Program-made: the position numbers and the translations under genes
NCBI GenBank assembly: GCA_947579665.1
Contig: OX388349.1
Coordinates: forward strand, 42,603,854-42,667,853
Direction of reading: 5' to 3'
Length of the DNA stretch: 64,000 nucleotides
Source of the DNA: Sympetrum striolatum
Taxonomy: Eukaryota > Arthropoda > Insecta > Odonata > Libellulidae
Shown here: one piece after another, positions 11,492 to 24,421 of the stretch
Numbering within the stretch: the first letter of the stretch is position 1
How the letters are laid out: each line of letters starts with the position of its first letter
Notes under the pieces: model-generated
What the model saw: the letters and a program-made list of their open reading frames with translations, nothing else
Told to the model about the DNA's origin: nothing
The model's database searches: none

Positions 11492-13560
11492 ATTATCATA
11501 TTCCTTGGAATTTTTGCTCGTATTTCATTAGCATGCGCAGATGAAAATTAGTAGATATAGATTCTTTCATATAAAATAAGTGCGCAATGAATAACAGTTC
11601 AAATATCATTATCTTAAAACTCATTAAATTTAAATGCACTACATCAGTGCTACTATTTCACTGGCACATAATTATATATTAAATACGAAAAACACAGTAA
11701 AGGAAGACTAATCTGACTTATCTATATTATATCTTCATTTAATACATACTGCAATTGGATAAAATTCTTTGAATTTTGTTATTATTTATCCACGGTTGGT
11801 AAATCGATTCTGTATTCCCAGTTTATAGCTATAGTATAGACCTTTCACCCAAAATCCCCTTTCTTAGTAGATATACACCTACTACCTTGGTTATTGTGCA
11901 AGCGTGACTTCTCCGAAGAGATAAAAGTATCAGGATAATTTATTCCTCGATGAATTAATAGACTGAGAGATGCAATGAACATAGCAGATATAAATTAAAA
12001 TATCCAGGAGCACTATAATTTTACTGCTAGCCAAGCATAAGCATTGTACGTTAAAGACATCTAATATATGATAATGTTAATAACCACCATAGTATTGAGT
12101 ACACAATAAACTCTGGTGAATTAATTTTGAGTTATGATCACTGCATTGCCTTTTTGGTCTACGTTTAATCACTCGCAATACAATATCTTTTATTATGCAA
12201 CGGAAGGTTTTAAATTAAAGGCTCATTATCGTGACAGGTATTAAAGCTTCATGGTTAATTTATGCCATCGCTCTTACAATTAAATTAATGCAGCGGGAGT
12301 TAAAAAATCTTGGCCCATTACTGCAACGCTGTACCAATAAAATGTTTGAAATATGGCTGCAAGGAGCATCCTTCCCAAAAATGCATTCAGGTTCTGCTAT
12401 AAGCCACTCAAGTAGTTAATGAAACTCTCGATGGCGCATAAATCCGGTAAGCGGCATGCAAAGGACCGCGCATAATTCCAAATAGGTTCCCATAAAAGTA
12501 AGTGAAGACAGCAGAATTTTGACGCGTGAGATCTTTGTTTTACGGCGCAGGATGCAGCGCAGATAAAGCCAGTTGCATTCCGGATGGGATAACGAAGCTA
12601 TATATTCCTCGGAAAGTACCTTGCGAAAATGTTCACGTCGCTAAAGAGGAGAACGGCGAACGGAGGACAAAGAAGAGCCATAAGGAAGATAAAATACGAC
12701 TCAATTTACAGGGGGACAGGATAGCCTAAATTTAAGCATTCGGACATGTCGTTTCATTTACTTCCGATAGTAATACCAACTGTAACTTCACTTCGATCAG
12801 GAATATTGCATTTCTGAAAATATCAAGTAGCCGAAGTTTAAAGTTTAGTACAAATGGTTTGCTCCAAAAGGAATTGTTATGTGAAATATATAGCCAGATT
12901 ACAGGGTGAAATTGTAGAATTGTCCATCAAAAAGCTGTACTCTACACCAAAAGGAAGCTATAAGTAATACTGGTAATATTTGATCTAAGAAATGTGAATC
13001 TATGGCATTAGGAATCCTTATTAATTATTGAATCAAGCACACTTCAGGGAAAATAAGTGTCACTTTAATTGATAGTTTGAAAATATTCAATGAAAATACT
13101 ATCCCTATCTTAATTTGATATGTTTTAAAATTATTATTCTTCTATCTTCTATGCGAATTAACCAAGCAAAGTCATTAATTTTGTAGAAAATACATACTGA
13201 TGAACCATGACAAAGATATACTGTAATATTTCAACAAAATATCCTTATCAAAAGAATTTGAAACTAAACATAAATTAAAAGATCTAATCATAGTATTTGG
13301 CACTGAAAATAATGCTTCTTTCATATGCTTGATTACCTTGACAATTAATATGATAGTGCCATTAGAGACAGTTTGCGGTGAATTCTTTTCGTGGGATCCT
13401 AAACTTCATTAGGTGCTTCCGACATTAATTTCTATATGAACTAACATAAAAAATGTAAAATACGTTCAAAATATTCCGATATAAGTTTCCACTAATCGTT
13501 AAAGTAATTATTTCTGCGAAAATCGAGAAGTTTTTAGTCTGAAATCAATTTTCTTCTTCT
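11492..13560. other. AT-rich intergenic or intronic DNA
   Basis: This is unique, AT-rich sequence. A purine-rich, slightly GC-richer patch at about 12420-12730 holds an open frame without a recognisable domain. I see no other structure. Confidence 0.5.
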
Positions 13561-14090
13561 TTTTTCTGGTTCTTTGAGTCAGCTAAGAACACCGTTGAAC
13601 CCAACCAGAGCCCCTGTCCGGTCTTCCTAGAAAGTTACATCCCCAAAGTATCCCAAAAGGGCGTCGGAAATCTCTCAAACAAGTCAAGGCTCAAAAACCT
13701 AGCCTCAGTCCTTAAATTGGCAACCCCGGCATAGGAAAGCGTCGTAATGAGAGAGACCCAAGCGTCGGAGATGCAAAACAGTCCACGGAGGAAGTGGCAT
13801 TAAACGTTTTTCGAGAGGAACCCGCAAGGAAGGCGCATAAGGGCGTTTTATCCCCCCGTTCGAAAGGGAAGGCAGTTGGCAGGGAAAGGGGAATGGGGTT
13901 GGAAAAAGACCGGCTCTGGCCACGCGACTGGCACACGACCCGCGTTCCAACGCCTCCCTGCGGCAGCGTAGCGAACCAACTCTCCTCTCGCCTCCACCTC
14001 TAGCACTCGCTCATAAGCGGGACTTCTCATTCCTCTTCCCACTTGTAACCCACTCCCCCCATCTTCCCCTAAGGTCTTTTAAGTTGGCAT
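13561..14090. other. GC-richer island, no gene recognised
   Basis: The block is rich in C and G with several CpGs. It is open on both strands in overlapping frames (such as 13794-14003 plus and 13705-13950 minus). None of the conceptual proteins matches a family I know, so I regard the frames as compositional. Confidence 0.4.
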
Positions 14091-14199
14091 GCATCTGCCT
14101 ACCTCTCCCATCGTTCCCCATCCCATTCCTCGTTTATACCGCTCTCTCTCCTTTCTCGTGTTCATTTCACTCTCTTTTTTCATCTTTATCTCTCCTTAT

Positions 14200-15440
14200 A
14201 CTTCGATGAAGTTTCGATGGTTAATTTGGATTGGTCCCCGTTCGCAAGTTTCGGGCAAAAGATTCGAGGATTAGTTGGTAGGTGAAACTATAGTGCGTTC
14301 CGGTTTTACTAGTCCGCGATGATGGATTATATGGACTTGAAATATGTATTTTTCTCAACGTTGCCAGAATAGCCTCACTTTAGGTCCCTTTTATACTATG
14401 TTCCTAAATATAACTATTTTAATTAAGACGAAAGATTGGACTTTGTAGTCTTGGTCTAATTAGGTCCTTTTTATGTATGTGTGAATTAATTGCGTTAAAG
14501 AATTTCAACAACAATTAGAGGCTATTACACTGACTACAAATCTTGAACGCACTGCACACGGTTTCAACTTTCCAAAAAAATTATATATTTCCAACTTCGT
14601 CTATTTCATCCAGTTTTCTTCTCTTTTGTCGATCCTTGCACCCTTAGACTCTCTGTGCTCTTTGAGACTCCTTGGTATGGATACAGTTTCGATAGTTAAT
14701 TTCTATTGCTCCCCGTTTGCCAGTTTTGGGCAAAAGGTTCGAAGAATGGACGGTAGGCGAAACTATAGCGCGTTCTAGTTTCTCTAGTCAGTAATCATGG
14801 CTTATATGTTATGAAATATTGCGTAGTTTTCTCCACATTGCAGGAATAGCCTCACTCTCGGTAGCCTTTAAAAGGTCATTATTAGGTCGACATAAAGACC
14901 AAAAGGTCTCTTCTTCTATCTAACCTTACGTCATTGATATTATAAACATAACACAGTTGTGTGTAGGTGAATAGAGATAGAAAAACTTAAGAAGTAGTGG
15001 ATGTAAAAAATACCTAAAGTGATATCTTAGGAAAAAAGATCCACTGCAGGAAAACACCCACAAAGTGTGTGAAAAACTTACTGATGATATTAAAATTATA
15101 TAAAATAAAGCTGCGTATGACATGGAAATTACAAAAGAAGTACTATATTGAAATTACAAAAGTAATTAAGAAATAAAATAAAAAAATGGAAAAATTCAAA
15201 TATTACAGTATGAGTAATTAATAAATATCCCAAAAAACGTTAGTTATAACATCCAAACGAAAATATGAAGAAATAAAAATGAAATTCTTTATGCGGCGTT
15301 CCTCAATCTGACGATTTAAATTACGATACGATTATTTACTTTCAATTTCGTCTATTTCACCTAGTTTTCTTCTCCCCTTTCGATCCTAGCACTTTGCGAC
15401 AACCTCTCTGTGCTCTTTGAGAACTTCTTTGTATGGATAA
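14200..15440. repeat. Diverged tandem repeat, about 485-750 bp spacing
   Basis: The segment at about 14200-14395 recurs at about 14685-14880, sharing GTTTCGATGGTTAATTT / GTTTCGATAGTTAATTT, GCGAAACTATAG-like and GAATAGCCTCACT strings. A second block at about 14589-14692, containing CGTCTATTTCA and CTCTGTGCTCTTTGAGA, recurs at about 15343-15439 with GTATGGATA at its end. Together these indicate at least two rounds of local duplication with later deletions. No protein is encoded. Confidence 0.75.
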
Positions 15441-16380
15441 CGTCCCCCGGAATTTTTTTTCGAAATAATGGGAGCAATCAGAAAGTTGGAGCCTGTGCAA
15501 TGAGTGATGGACTGCGTGACTAAAATGAAATACTCCTAGAGACAAAAAGACTTGCCGGACAGGAGTGACTACAAGTATACGATTGCCCAAGCTGAAGCTA
15601 CATTTCATGGATGGAATATTTCGGCGTGTTATTAAGAAGAAGTTTCGCTCTATTCTTTATAGATTTTTCTGAGTATTCATTGACATATCATCATTATATC
15701 ATTGCTTCTAATATATCTTCGAAATCATGCGCACTCAAATATAATTAATTGACCAACGTAAAGGACAAGTGCCTTTAAATTTTTTGGGGCCTCCGCCATG
15801 TATTTGAAACAAACTGTGACTATTTTGGAGTATTTTGGGGCTAAAATATATTTTTACGTTCATTTCAAATTTCCTCAGCCTTTACTAGAGAGTAAAAACA
15901 TATTCATGCAATTGTTTACGAATCAGTTAGTAAGCAACATTTAGATTCGATCTTCGCCTCCGGTATGGAATGTATCTGCAAACCACGAACAGAAAGGTTC
16001 TGCTCCGTTGGGGGAATTTAGTTCAGATATTCAACTATCCTCTACTTTAATTCGGAGATGATTTAGTAAATATTTCGTAGAGATTACTTGTTGGTATTAT
16101 ATTACATATTCAGCACCATATGTTTAAAAATCCCAGGGTTATATGGTTAAGTATGGGAACTCTCTTGAGGCTTTACCTTATTGATTGCAATACCAACGAA
16201 CTGTAAGATAGCAATAGAAATAACACAACTTCTCGGTTGGCGTTATTGTTGTTGGCGTTATTGGCGAGAAGATAAATGTAAAATTATGAATTTTTAACGA
16301 TTATTATTAAATGATAATCACATTTGTAACATCATACATACAAATATTAAAGTTATTCTAAAGAATTATACTATACTCCA
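15441..16380. other. AT-rich single-copy stretch
   Basis: I see no gene. A small local duplication TTGGCGTTATTG occurs twice at about 16237-16264. The rest is unstructured. Confidence 0.5.
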
Positions 16381-17870
16381 CCCCCTCATTTCCTAATTTT
16401 CATTTTCTATCATTGGAACCTATTCTTACATTTTTGCTCCCCCATTGCTCCATTGTTTTCCAAAATATTCTCGTTTCCACTAATCGCGAGCATATGAAAG
16501 GGCTGAAAATCTGACAAGCCTATTTTTCCAACGCATTGTTTGTCTTTTTGCTGTCTGCCACTCTCATGCCTTCTCTTCTAGCTCTAAGTCTACTCCGAGG
16601 TCCAACAGCTCAACTGGCCCTCCGCCTGTCTGTTACTCAAAATTTCTCAATTTTCCCTTCAGCTCCAACTAGTCATAGGAAAGTCTTGTCAGCCTATACT
16701 TTTGAGCAAATATTTTGAACCAAATTATCCCGTTCTCCGCTCTTGAAATTCTACCACATTTCATATACCGTCTTCCTATTGGCTTTTCACATCCATTCTT
16801 CATTTTCTCTTTCTCCCCTACTTTACCATCTACGTGGAATTTTTCTTGCGCGGCAAGGCATTTCATCCTTCAATTTTCTTTTTTATCTCTTCTTCTACTT
16901 TTCCTCTTCTCCTTACCCTTACTTTTCCTCTTCTACTTATCGAATTTTCATTCTTTTCCGCTGCTCCATATATGCCTCTTATTCTTTATCCTTTTTTACC
17001 AATCTTTCAACTATCTTCATTATTTTTACGTCTTAATATTCTTTGTTCTCTGTTTTTAAATCTCCTTCAAGTTCCTTTCAGTTTAACTCTCATTTACAGC
17101 AAAAAGCTAACTGCCAAGACCACTTTCTTTTCAAATATTATCTTCTCTCTCTTCTTTCAATCTTTTTATCGATTCCTCGTTAATTCTTTTTTCATCAAAG
17201 AGCTACCAATCACTCTAATTGACGCATTTTCAATTCCGATTCTTTTGTAATTACATTTATGTTTTATGTGCAATCTCTCCTCACTCTCATCCTTAACATA
17301 AGTCTGCCTCTTTATTTATTTTAGTTTTTGCGTGCTTTTCCATATTTATTTTTTTTTCTTTCTGTATTTCTGGGATATTTCTACTTTTTCGATCCTCTAC
17401 ATTTTATAGCTAATGTCTCCTTCTGTATGCTTCTCTCAGCTCCTTTTTCTTCTTCTTTCACGCTTTACTATCATCGAATACTTAGGCAGTTGTTTCAGTA
17501 TTGCTCATTTTTAGGTATTGTTTCAAATTCCTATTTTTCCCAGTTCTCTATCAACTTCTCCCTTAAATTCCTCCTTACGTTCTTCATTGCAAACATCATT
17601 GCATTCTTCATTACGTCCTTCCTTAAATTATTCAATACATTCTTCCTTCTATTTTTCCCTTTACTCATTCTCCTTCACTTACGCAATCTTCATTCAAGTT
17701 TCCCTCCTTCCGCTTGACCTTGTCCCGACATTCCCTCTTTTTATCCCTCCTCCATTTCCTTCATTCTCAAATTATTCCTCTTCCTTCTACGTACCTTTTC
17801 CATCCTCCTTTCTTGATTTTATCCCCTCCTCTTCCTTTCCTTCAAACCCGTATGCTATCCCTCATTTCCG
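16381..17870. repeat. Long pyrimidine-rich low-complexity tract
   Basis: The plus strand is dominated by C and T for about 1.5 kb, most strongly at 16840-17040 and 17320-17850. This bias removes stop codons and produces long open frames rich in Ser, Phe, Leu and Pro (such as 16715-17059 and 17518-17985). I do not accept these as genes, because the composition explains them and no domain is visible. Confidence 0.8.
17558..17665. repeat. 12-bp minisatellite, about 9 degenerate units
   Basis: Successive 12-bp units follow the pattern CTTCCTTNNATT: 17558-17569, 17570-17581, 17582-17593 and so on to 17665. Examples are CTTCATTGCAAA, CATCATTGCATT, CTTCATTACGTC and CTTCCTTAAATT. Because 12 is a multiple of 3, the open frame over it shows a four-residue Ser-rich periodicity, which is a by-product of the DNA repeat. 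Confidence 0.8.
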
Positions 17871-19270
17871 TGCCAACGGCCGCTCGGGATACCGGCGTCC
17901 GTCTCCTATGAAAATGTATGAGGAGGAGGGAGTGGACTGGGAACGTGGCACTCGCCGGGGAATTAAAACATCGAAGAATATATAATGATGCGGCGTGGAT
18001 TTATTTCCTCCCGGGTGTAAAAGAATGATGGAAGCGAGGATGGGAGGGCCTTCCGATCAAAGAATCCATACATATTGGAAGCACACAACTCATCCCCGGA
18101 GGTGCTAAATATAGTTATAAATTCGAACATCGGAATGTATCGATGCGCCCGAGAAATATTGCACGAGATAAAGCTTTCTAAGGAGGAGAATTAGGAGGTC
18201 GATGGAAAGGTACTTAGTTCTGCTCGGTTCATTAAGGCAGAGTGAGAAGAATAAATTAATTCGCGTTAGCGTCACATTTTTCGCTTTAATTAGTTCTGCT
18301 CGAAGAAAGTTTCTTTCCTGTGTTGATATATGTTTGCCGAAAATCGGATGTTCTCGTAATCAGTTTTTATTTACTCCATGAAACCATTCTTTCTTCCCCT
18401 ACTTTCTCTCTATTCCCACAGTACTAGTTAAAAATCTGTATATATTATAGGTTATATTTTGTTGCAGTTGCTTTTATGTGCATTTTTATTTGGAAAGGAT
18501 TAAATGGAAGATAGTCCTTACTAGTACCAATTTCGCTCAGTAAAGTGTATTTATGTATTCTACGTGCAAAAATTTGTTCTTATCAAAACTGTTTTATTCG
18601 CTCTTTTTCAGTTAAAAGCGAAATAATTTTCTGAGTTTTATTTGTTTAGCAGAGCAAAAATACCATAATTGTAGATGTTATTTTCGTGTAATAATTAATG
18701 AATTCCCTAAGAAAGTGTGTAATTTATGTATTAGGTACGAATATTAGTTTATTCAATAGGTATATATCTGGGTTGCAAAACAGCAACTAAGGAGTTACTA
18801 CAGATCATAACATTTTGATTCTAAACATCTAAAACTAATAATAATTATTGAATGTTTTTCAAATATGTAGATTTATACTTAGGTTAGGAAAGTTTTAACA
18901 ATATGAGATTGCGAAATTAATTCAGTCATCAACCCTGAACTTGCTTAGAATACTGTTATATCACGCTAATATCAATTAATCATTATATTACGACTATAAT
19001 CAAGTTTCCAGTATTTTGATCAATTTCTTGATTTAAGTTAGCACTATCCTACTCGTACTTCTAAAAATTTTCATCCTCTGCACATCAGTTTTAACCATTA
19101 TTCGTAATTTACCTCCAAAAATATATGGGGGCAAAACAAAATCCGGCAAATTTTAATAACTAATTAAAAGTTATAGATTGAGTAAAAATCATAAGACCTT
19201 CCGTTTACACAGCTTCAATTTCGTACATAAATTCACCATCCTTAATTAATTGATGGTTTTTAAGGCTTCC
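17871..19270. other. Non-coding stretch, GC-richer at its start
   Basis: A CpG-containing patch at about 17870-18310 precedes AT-rich DNA. The patch includes homeodomain-type TAATTA cores near 18250-18295. I see no exon. The patch might be regulatory, but that is only an inference from composition. Confidence 0.4.
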
Positions 19271-19620
19271 TAATTCAGACGTCGGATAATCGGATATGCT
19301 CCGCAAAGGAATGCAATTTAATCTCTAAACCGCTTTACGTTTCACTCTCCCGACCGAAGCTGACCCTTGATTTTATTAAGCTCTACGTTATTTTTTAAGA
19401 ACTGGCGGAAAAAAAATTCCGCTTTGATTTCCCCATTGATTTAGACGAGTCCGCATCGTAAATTTTTCCTTCGGCTATCAAAGGAAGTCGGCCGATACAA
19501 CCAGCGCACGGCCTTAATGTAATTGTGAGACGCGGCACCGCTCTCAAGCGATTCTACTCGAAAATACCATCCGAATGGGAGTTGTGGAACCGATCGGAAG
19601 ACACAGAACAGAAAAGGGGA
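19271..19620. other. CpG-containing island, candidate conserved non-coding element
   Basis: This block is compositionally unlike its AT-rich flanks, carries many CpGs and lacks a long open frame. No protein or RNA gene is recognisable. Conservation cannot be judged from one genome. Confidence 0.35.
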
Positions 19621-19640
19621 TTAACTGACATTGTATTCGA

Positions 19641-20210
19641 GTTGTTGAACCTAATCCATGAATGCATTACCACAGGTTATATCTATTTCCCCCGGTAACC
19701 GGTCATAGAATCAATGAACTCCGTTTGGGGTAATAATTTTCTTCAAGACTTACAGAAAGAAGGATGCTTGCAGGTGTGCTTGCTAATTAAACAGCATACT
19801 TGTGTATATAAATGTTTGTGTCTCAAAATCGTGAGGAGTAGTTGATAATATCATTGACTCCGACATGCTTAACTTTTAGCCTTATTTTTGCAACAACGCC
19901 CATTCTTTAGCTATTTTCCAGCATTAGTTGTTGAACCTAATCCATGAATGAATTACCACAGGTTATATCTATTTCCCTCTGTAACCGGTCATAGAGTTAA
20001 TGAACTCCGTTTGGGGTAATAATTTTCTTCAAGACTTACAGAATGAAGGATGCTTGCAGATGTGCTTGCCAATTAAACAGCATACTTGTGTATGTAAATG
20101 TTTTTGTCTCAAAATCTTAAGGAATAATTTATAATATCATTGACTCCGACATGCCTCACTTTTAGCCTTATTTTACGACATCAACCGCTTCTTGAGCTAT
20201 TTTCCAGCAT
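19641..20210. repeat. Tandem duplication of a ~286 bp unit
   Basis: Unit one (19641-19926) is followed directly by unit two (19927 to about 20210). They are closely similar along their length, for example both start GTTGTTGAACCTAATCCATG and both end GCTATTTTCCAGCAT. They differ by scattered substitutions and small indels. This is a simple head-to-tail duplication of non-coding DNA and the least diverged tandem pair in the window. Confidence 0.92.
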
Positions 20211-22298
20211 TTTAGCATCCACTTTAGAAATTATTAAATAAATATTCAGAGTAGATTATGTAAAGTTTTCCTTGATCCATATTTTTCAGTATAGTTAAAG
20301 ATGTTTCCATTCTCCCTACCGACAATAAAACCTTTCACGTAAAAATAAATTTTGAGAAGTTATAATTACGTTTTATTTAAATTAGCGTACATTAGATGCA
20401 TGGCGAGAATATAAAATAATTTAAAACGCATATTTACGAACAGAAGCAAATATCATCAACTAATGTCTTTAAAAAGGACTCGCTATTAAGGTATTTCATT
20501 ATTTCAATGAAATTAATTTATCGTAAATATCAATTGCATATTTCAGTAGTTAAGTTAGCATTTAAAATGTTCATGTTATCTGCTGATAATTCTAGTAAAT
20601 GGAAGATATTACGTTTTAAAACTCATGAATCCAAATTGAGGGATCTATAAAGGTTTTATTTGATTCTTTCAAAAATAGCGAAAGACCCTCCGCTAACCAG
20701 TTAATGCAGACTGTTAGAAATATTACGTTGTTTCAAACTGCCAATCCCTTCGATAATACAGTAACTTTCGGTCATCGGCATGAGGAAAGCAGAATTTGAA
20801 AGGAATTCCGGCTCTTAGATCCCTTAATGAAGCATAAAATAAACCTAATAAACTACCTCATATCTAGTTTGGAACCCAATCAAGAAGTACCGCATACTTT
20901 TCTCAACAGGGCACTCCCTGTTGAGGGAAGGGAAAATAAAAATTGATAGAACTGGCAGCGGGAAAAAAATAGCAGGGAAAATTAGAATACAAAGGGAGCG
21001 AGGATGGGACAGATCTAGTTGATCTTTGAAGGACAAGAAAAGAAATATCGCCGAGAAAACGACGTAGGACGTTGCGGAAGGACCCGAAGATAGGCGATAA
21101 AATGAAGAATGATCGAGCGGGGAAATAATCCTTAAGATTCGGAATAAGATAAATCTTATTTTAACGACCTCCCAAATAATGAAACCAATATTAAATAGGG
21201 CGGTGGAGATAACCCGGGATGAATTTGCATCGAATATAAGGGCCATTTCCATATTCTACACTTTAATAGGAGATATTTTTCACGACATATCTTTGATTCC
21301 TTAGGAGGGTTGCGGTTGAGGTGTTGTCAGACATTAATCAACAGCTGGGTGTCCATGTGTGGATGAGAGGTTTGACACGAACGATTTGATGTTATAGATA
21401 GTCCTTGTAATCGAACTCGATATCAATAAATGTGATTATTCATTGGAAAAACTAGTGGGAAGCTAATCGTTCTTCTACGACCTTTTGTCAGATGTGATTC
21501 ATTGTAGGTAATTAAAAGATACAGTGTTAGGTAAGCGTGTCGCACCCTTTGATTTATTGATATTAACGAAGATTTACTAGAATTTAAATTGCTGTTAAAA
21601 CTTGTTATGTAATCAATGATATGAGTTATCGCATTAGACATGCTTAAAAAAACGCGATTGAGGAGATATAGTAGGGAAATTAACAGCTTATACACGAAAT
21701 TTCAACAGCATCTCAATATCAAAGTACGCTTACCTTCACCAATATCAAAGGAAATTAAAGTGCAATTTTTTTATGGATATTATTATATATCTATTAGATA
21801 TTTTAAAATAGCCTTCTTTAGATGAAGCAAAAGTATGCGATTGAATGAATCATTGCAGATTCATAAATTTTGAATCCCTTTATATTCCCTGTGCTTGAGC
21901 AATGAAACATTTAAGAACAAAATCTGTTGATGACGTAAAACTCTATATGAAATATATAATTTTCCGAAATATGAAAAAGTTGAATTGGATATTTATTTAA
22001 TTCCACCGAGATTGTAACGGTTTATAACATTTCTGTCTAGCAAATTGGTGATATTTCTTTGCATGAGGTGACGGAAGTATTTGAAGTAAATTCTCCTAAA
22101 AAACTACGTACCAAAGAGTATTTGAATTTATTGTTAGAACTATTAGAACTATTTTCAGAAATATGATTAATTTCGATTTACAACTTAAGCCTATTTACCA
22201 TTTAATTATCTAGTCTACAAGGTCTTGTGATGAAATAAAATAATCAGAAATAAAAACGTTAGTTTTAGAAATTTTAGAACAATTTCCTCAAATAATGA
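20211..22298. other. AT-rich intergenic or intronic DNA
   Basis: The stretch is unique AT-rich sequence. A minus-strand open frame of 135 codons at 20845-21252 is hydrophobic, but no family is recognisable and there is no supporting context, so I do not call it a gene. Confidence 0.5.
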
Positions 22299-22513
22299 AG
22301 GAAGATAGGTATATCCTTTTCCACGAGAATTTAATTTGAGATTACCGGTTTCAGCAGGTAAATACCACCATCAGATATCAAACAGAGCAAAATCCCTTTC
22401 TTGCTATATATTGCTTGGTGGTTAATGATCTGTTTGAGATCTGAAGATGGCATTTGCCTGCTGAAACCGGTAATTTCCAAACAAATTCTTGTGAAAATGT
22501 ATAGGTATCTAGT
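22299..22513. repeat. Inverted repeat with ~75-85 bp arms carrying GAAACCGGT motifs
   Basis: The left arm (about 22299-22385) and right arm (about 22430-22513) are reverse complements. The best part is 22341-22385 against 22430-22474, 45 positions with about five mismatches, separated by a 44-base spacer. Each arm read outward contains a CTGAAGATGG-type box, a short self-complementary segment (GGCATTTGCC in the right arm) and GAAACCGGTAAT. This arrangement resembles short motifs seen near the ends of some arthropod retroelements, and in layout the conserved boxes of a hammerhead ribozyme, but stem II is not canonical. I treat it as retroelement debris. Confidence 0.8.
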
Positions 22514-23150
22514 TTATTATAGTTTACTTTCTACCCTATCTTTCAATATTTATTTTCCTCTTTCCATTGATCCTTTTTATTTGCAAGTATCTATTTAATA
22601 TTTGAACTACATCTTTTTACAAATAATTTGCAAAGCAAAAATATTCAATTGTAACAGAGCATATGGAGTATACACTTAATTTAGTTATAAATATACTAAA
22701 AATTTTAGAAAAAATTTCACACTCAAAACCTTTTTCACCTTTACGTATGTTAATTATTAACACAAAGTTACAACTGATTCTGTATCGTTTACATATATCC
22801 TGTGCGAAATGTATTAGGAGTTACAGAAAACGTTGCTTTCCGTCGATTATAAATAAATTTCAATGGTCGTTTTCTCTATCTTGTATATTTCTCGATTCAT
22901 TATGAAGTTTAATTTCCACAACATCTCGACTGCCTCCGTTGATTTTAATTTCCACTAATACTATCCTTTTCGAGCTACGGTTGATTCATTCATTCATCAC
23001 TAAAATATCAATTCCAACAGCTTTTGTGATCTAATAAAAAATCGAAAGTAAAAACTAACTGGAAGATAGCACCTATAGATATGTCATGCCTCTGTGTACA
23101 ATTAATAATGGATGAGAAATAATTCCATCTTTCAACCGCTAAAAACCAGT
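22514..23150. other. AT-rich single-copy stretch
   Basis: I see no gene or repeat in this stretch. Confidence 0.5.
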
Positions 23151-23860
23151 CTCCATTAGCACTTTAATGGGCCTCTTCCTCGGAGCTAAATCCGGAGATA
23201 TTTAGAGGGGAAAAATAATAGGAGCAAACGTCCGAAAAGGTGCGATGACCCCCGGACGAAACATTCGTATGTCGCATCCTTCATCACACCGTCCCGTCTG
23301 CGATCCCTCAACAATGCAAGTAATGGAAATATTTCAGGTTTGCGGCACAAAAAGATGGAATCCAATTTCGATCGGGTCAGATGCCTATAATTGAGTTAAA
23401 ACCAGATAAATTTTTTCCCGTCGGCCCGTTTTTTCGCGATCTGCTTCAAGAGCAGCGGCAGAAGGAGAAGACAAAGCAACTCAAAGGCCGGCGTTATTAG
23501 ACCTATTGCGTCACGGGGCCGAAATTCTCCGCGATGGAAAAAAACGCCCTCTGCTAACCTTGAGTCTCCGGCCCTAAATTGAGACGCCTACAAATCAAGC
23601 GAATGACAAACTATAGAAATGCTGGGCTCAAGCATACTAGACAAAAGTGCGAGAGAATGGTACCCCTGTGGGGTCAGTATAAGCCGTGGGACTACAGGGG
23701 AGAGCTGTGAGCGGAATAAAGATTGGGAGAAAGAGGAAGGAAATCGAGAGGGAAACTGCGCGAAAAGAATTATAGTGGAACAGAGATGGAGAGCATGTGC
23801 CCTTTCCGGGCGTTCAGTGCGGCTATTTTGTCGCTCCCTAAAACAAATGCTCATATTTAA
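23151..23860. other. GC-richer island, no gene recognised
   Basis: The block is rich in CpG compared with its surroundings. Overlapping open frames lie on both strands at 23588-23894, which suggests composition rather than coding. No domain is visible. Confidence 0.4.
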
Positions 23861-24389
23861 ACCATTTTATTATAAAGTCTTGAGATTTGAATGAAAGTAA
23901 AATGGATAATTTTCTCCTTGGATTAACTTCATTAAATTCGTTATTTTTTCGTTTTATTTCGACGGTGAGCTATTTCAGTTTTGGCAATACACTATCAAAT
24001 TGCAGTCTGTTGGTATCTTACGCTTGATACTTTTTCAAGGAGCTGGATGGAAATTTTGAATATCCGATAAAAAACTTTTCTGCATATGCAAAGATTCCAC
24101 GAAGGAAATTTTGAAAATTCTGCGGTTTACAATCATCTCCGAGATTTCGTTTCTAGGTCTAAATCTCGTTAATAGTTTTTTTCAATGAAAACGAGTGTTA
24201 GTTTTATGGAATCTTGTAAGCTCAGAGAATATATTCTAGAAAATATACCGAATTAATTTAAAATTATTAAGACTGCATGGAAACTTACTTAATTTCGACC
24301 GAATAACAGTTTCAATATTTTAGCAAAGGTGGACTTGGATATATTACATATCCTATATTATGAAACCAACTGTGTTAAAAAAAGGAAAA

Positions 24390-24421
24390 AACTATATCCT
24401 GATATCAATCAGGATATAGTT
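24390..24421. repeat. Perfect 14-bp hairpin with 4-base loop
   Basis: The arms AACTATATCCTGAT (24390-24403) and ATCAGGATATAGTT (24408-24421) match perfectly around the loop ATCA. The flanks are AT-rich. It could be a small fold-back relic, or could form a cruciform or RNA hairpin if transcribed. No function is evident. Confidence 0.9.

Noticed and set aside
16715..17985. Series of long Ser/Leu/Phe-rich open frames
   Set aside because: They follow from the pyrimidine-rich strand and the 12-bp minisatellite, whose period keeps the frame open.
20845..21252. 135-codon hydrophobic open frame on the minus strand
   Set aside because: It has no recognisable motif, splice context or neighbouring exon. 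AT-rich and pyrimidine-biased DNA often gives hydrophobic frames.
24408..24421. Bacterial-type intrinsic terminator
   Set aside because: The perfect stem is AT-rich, has no following T run and lies far from any gene.
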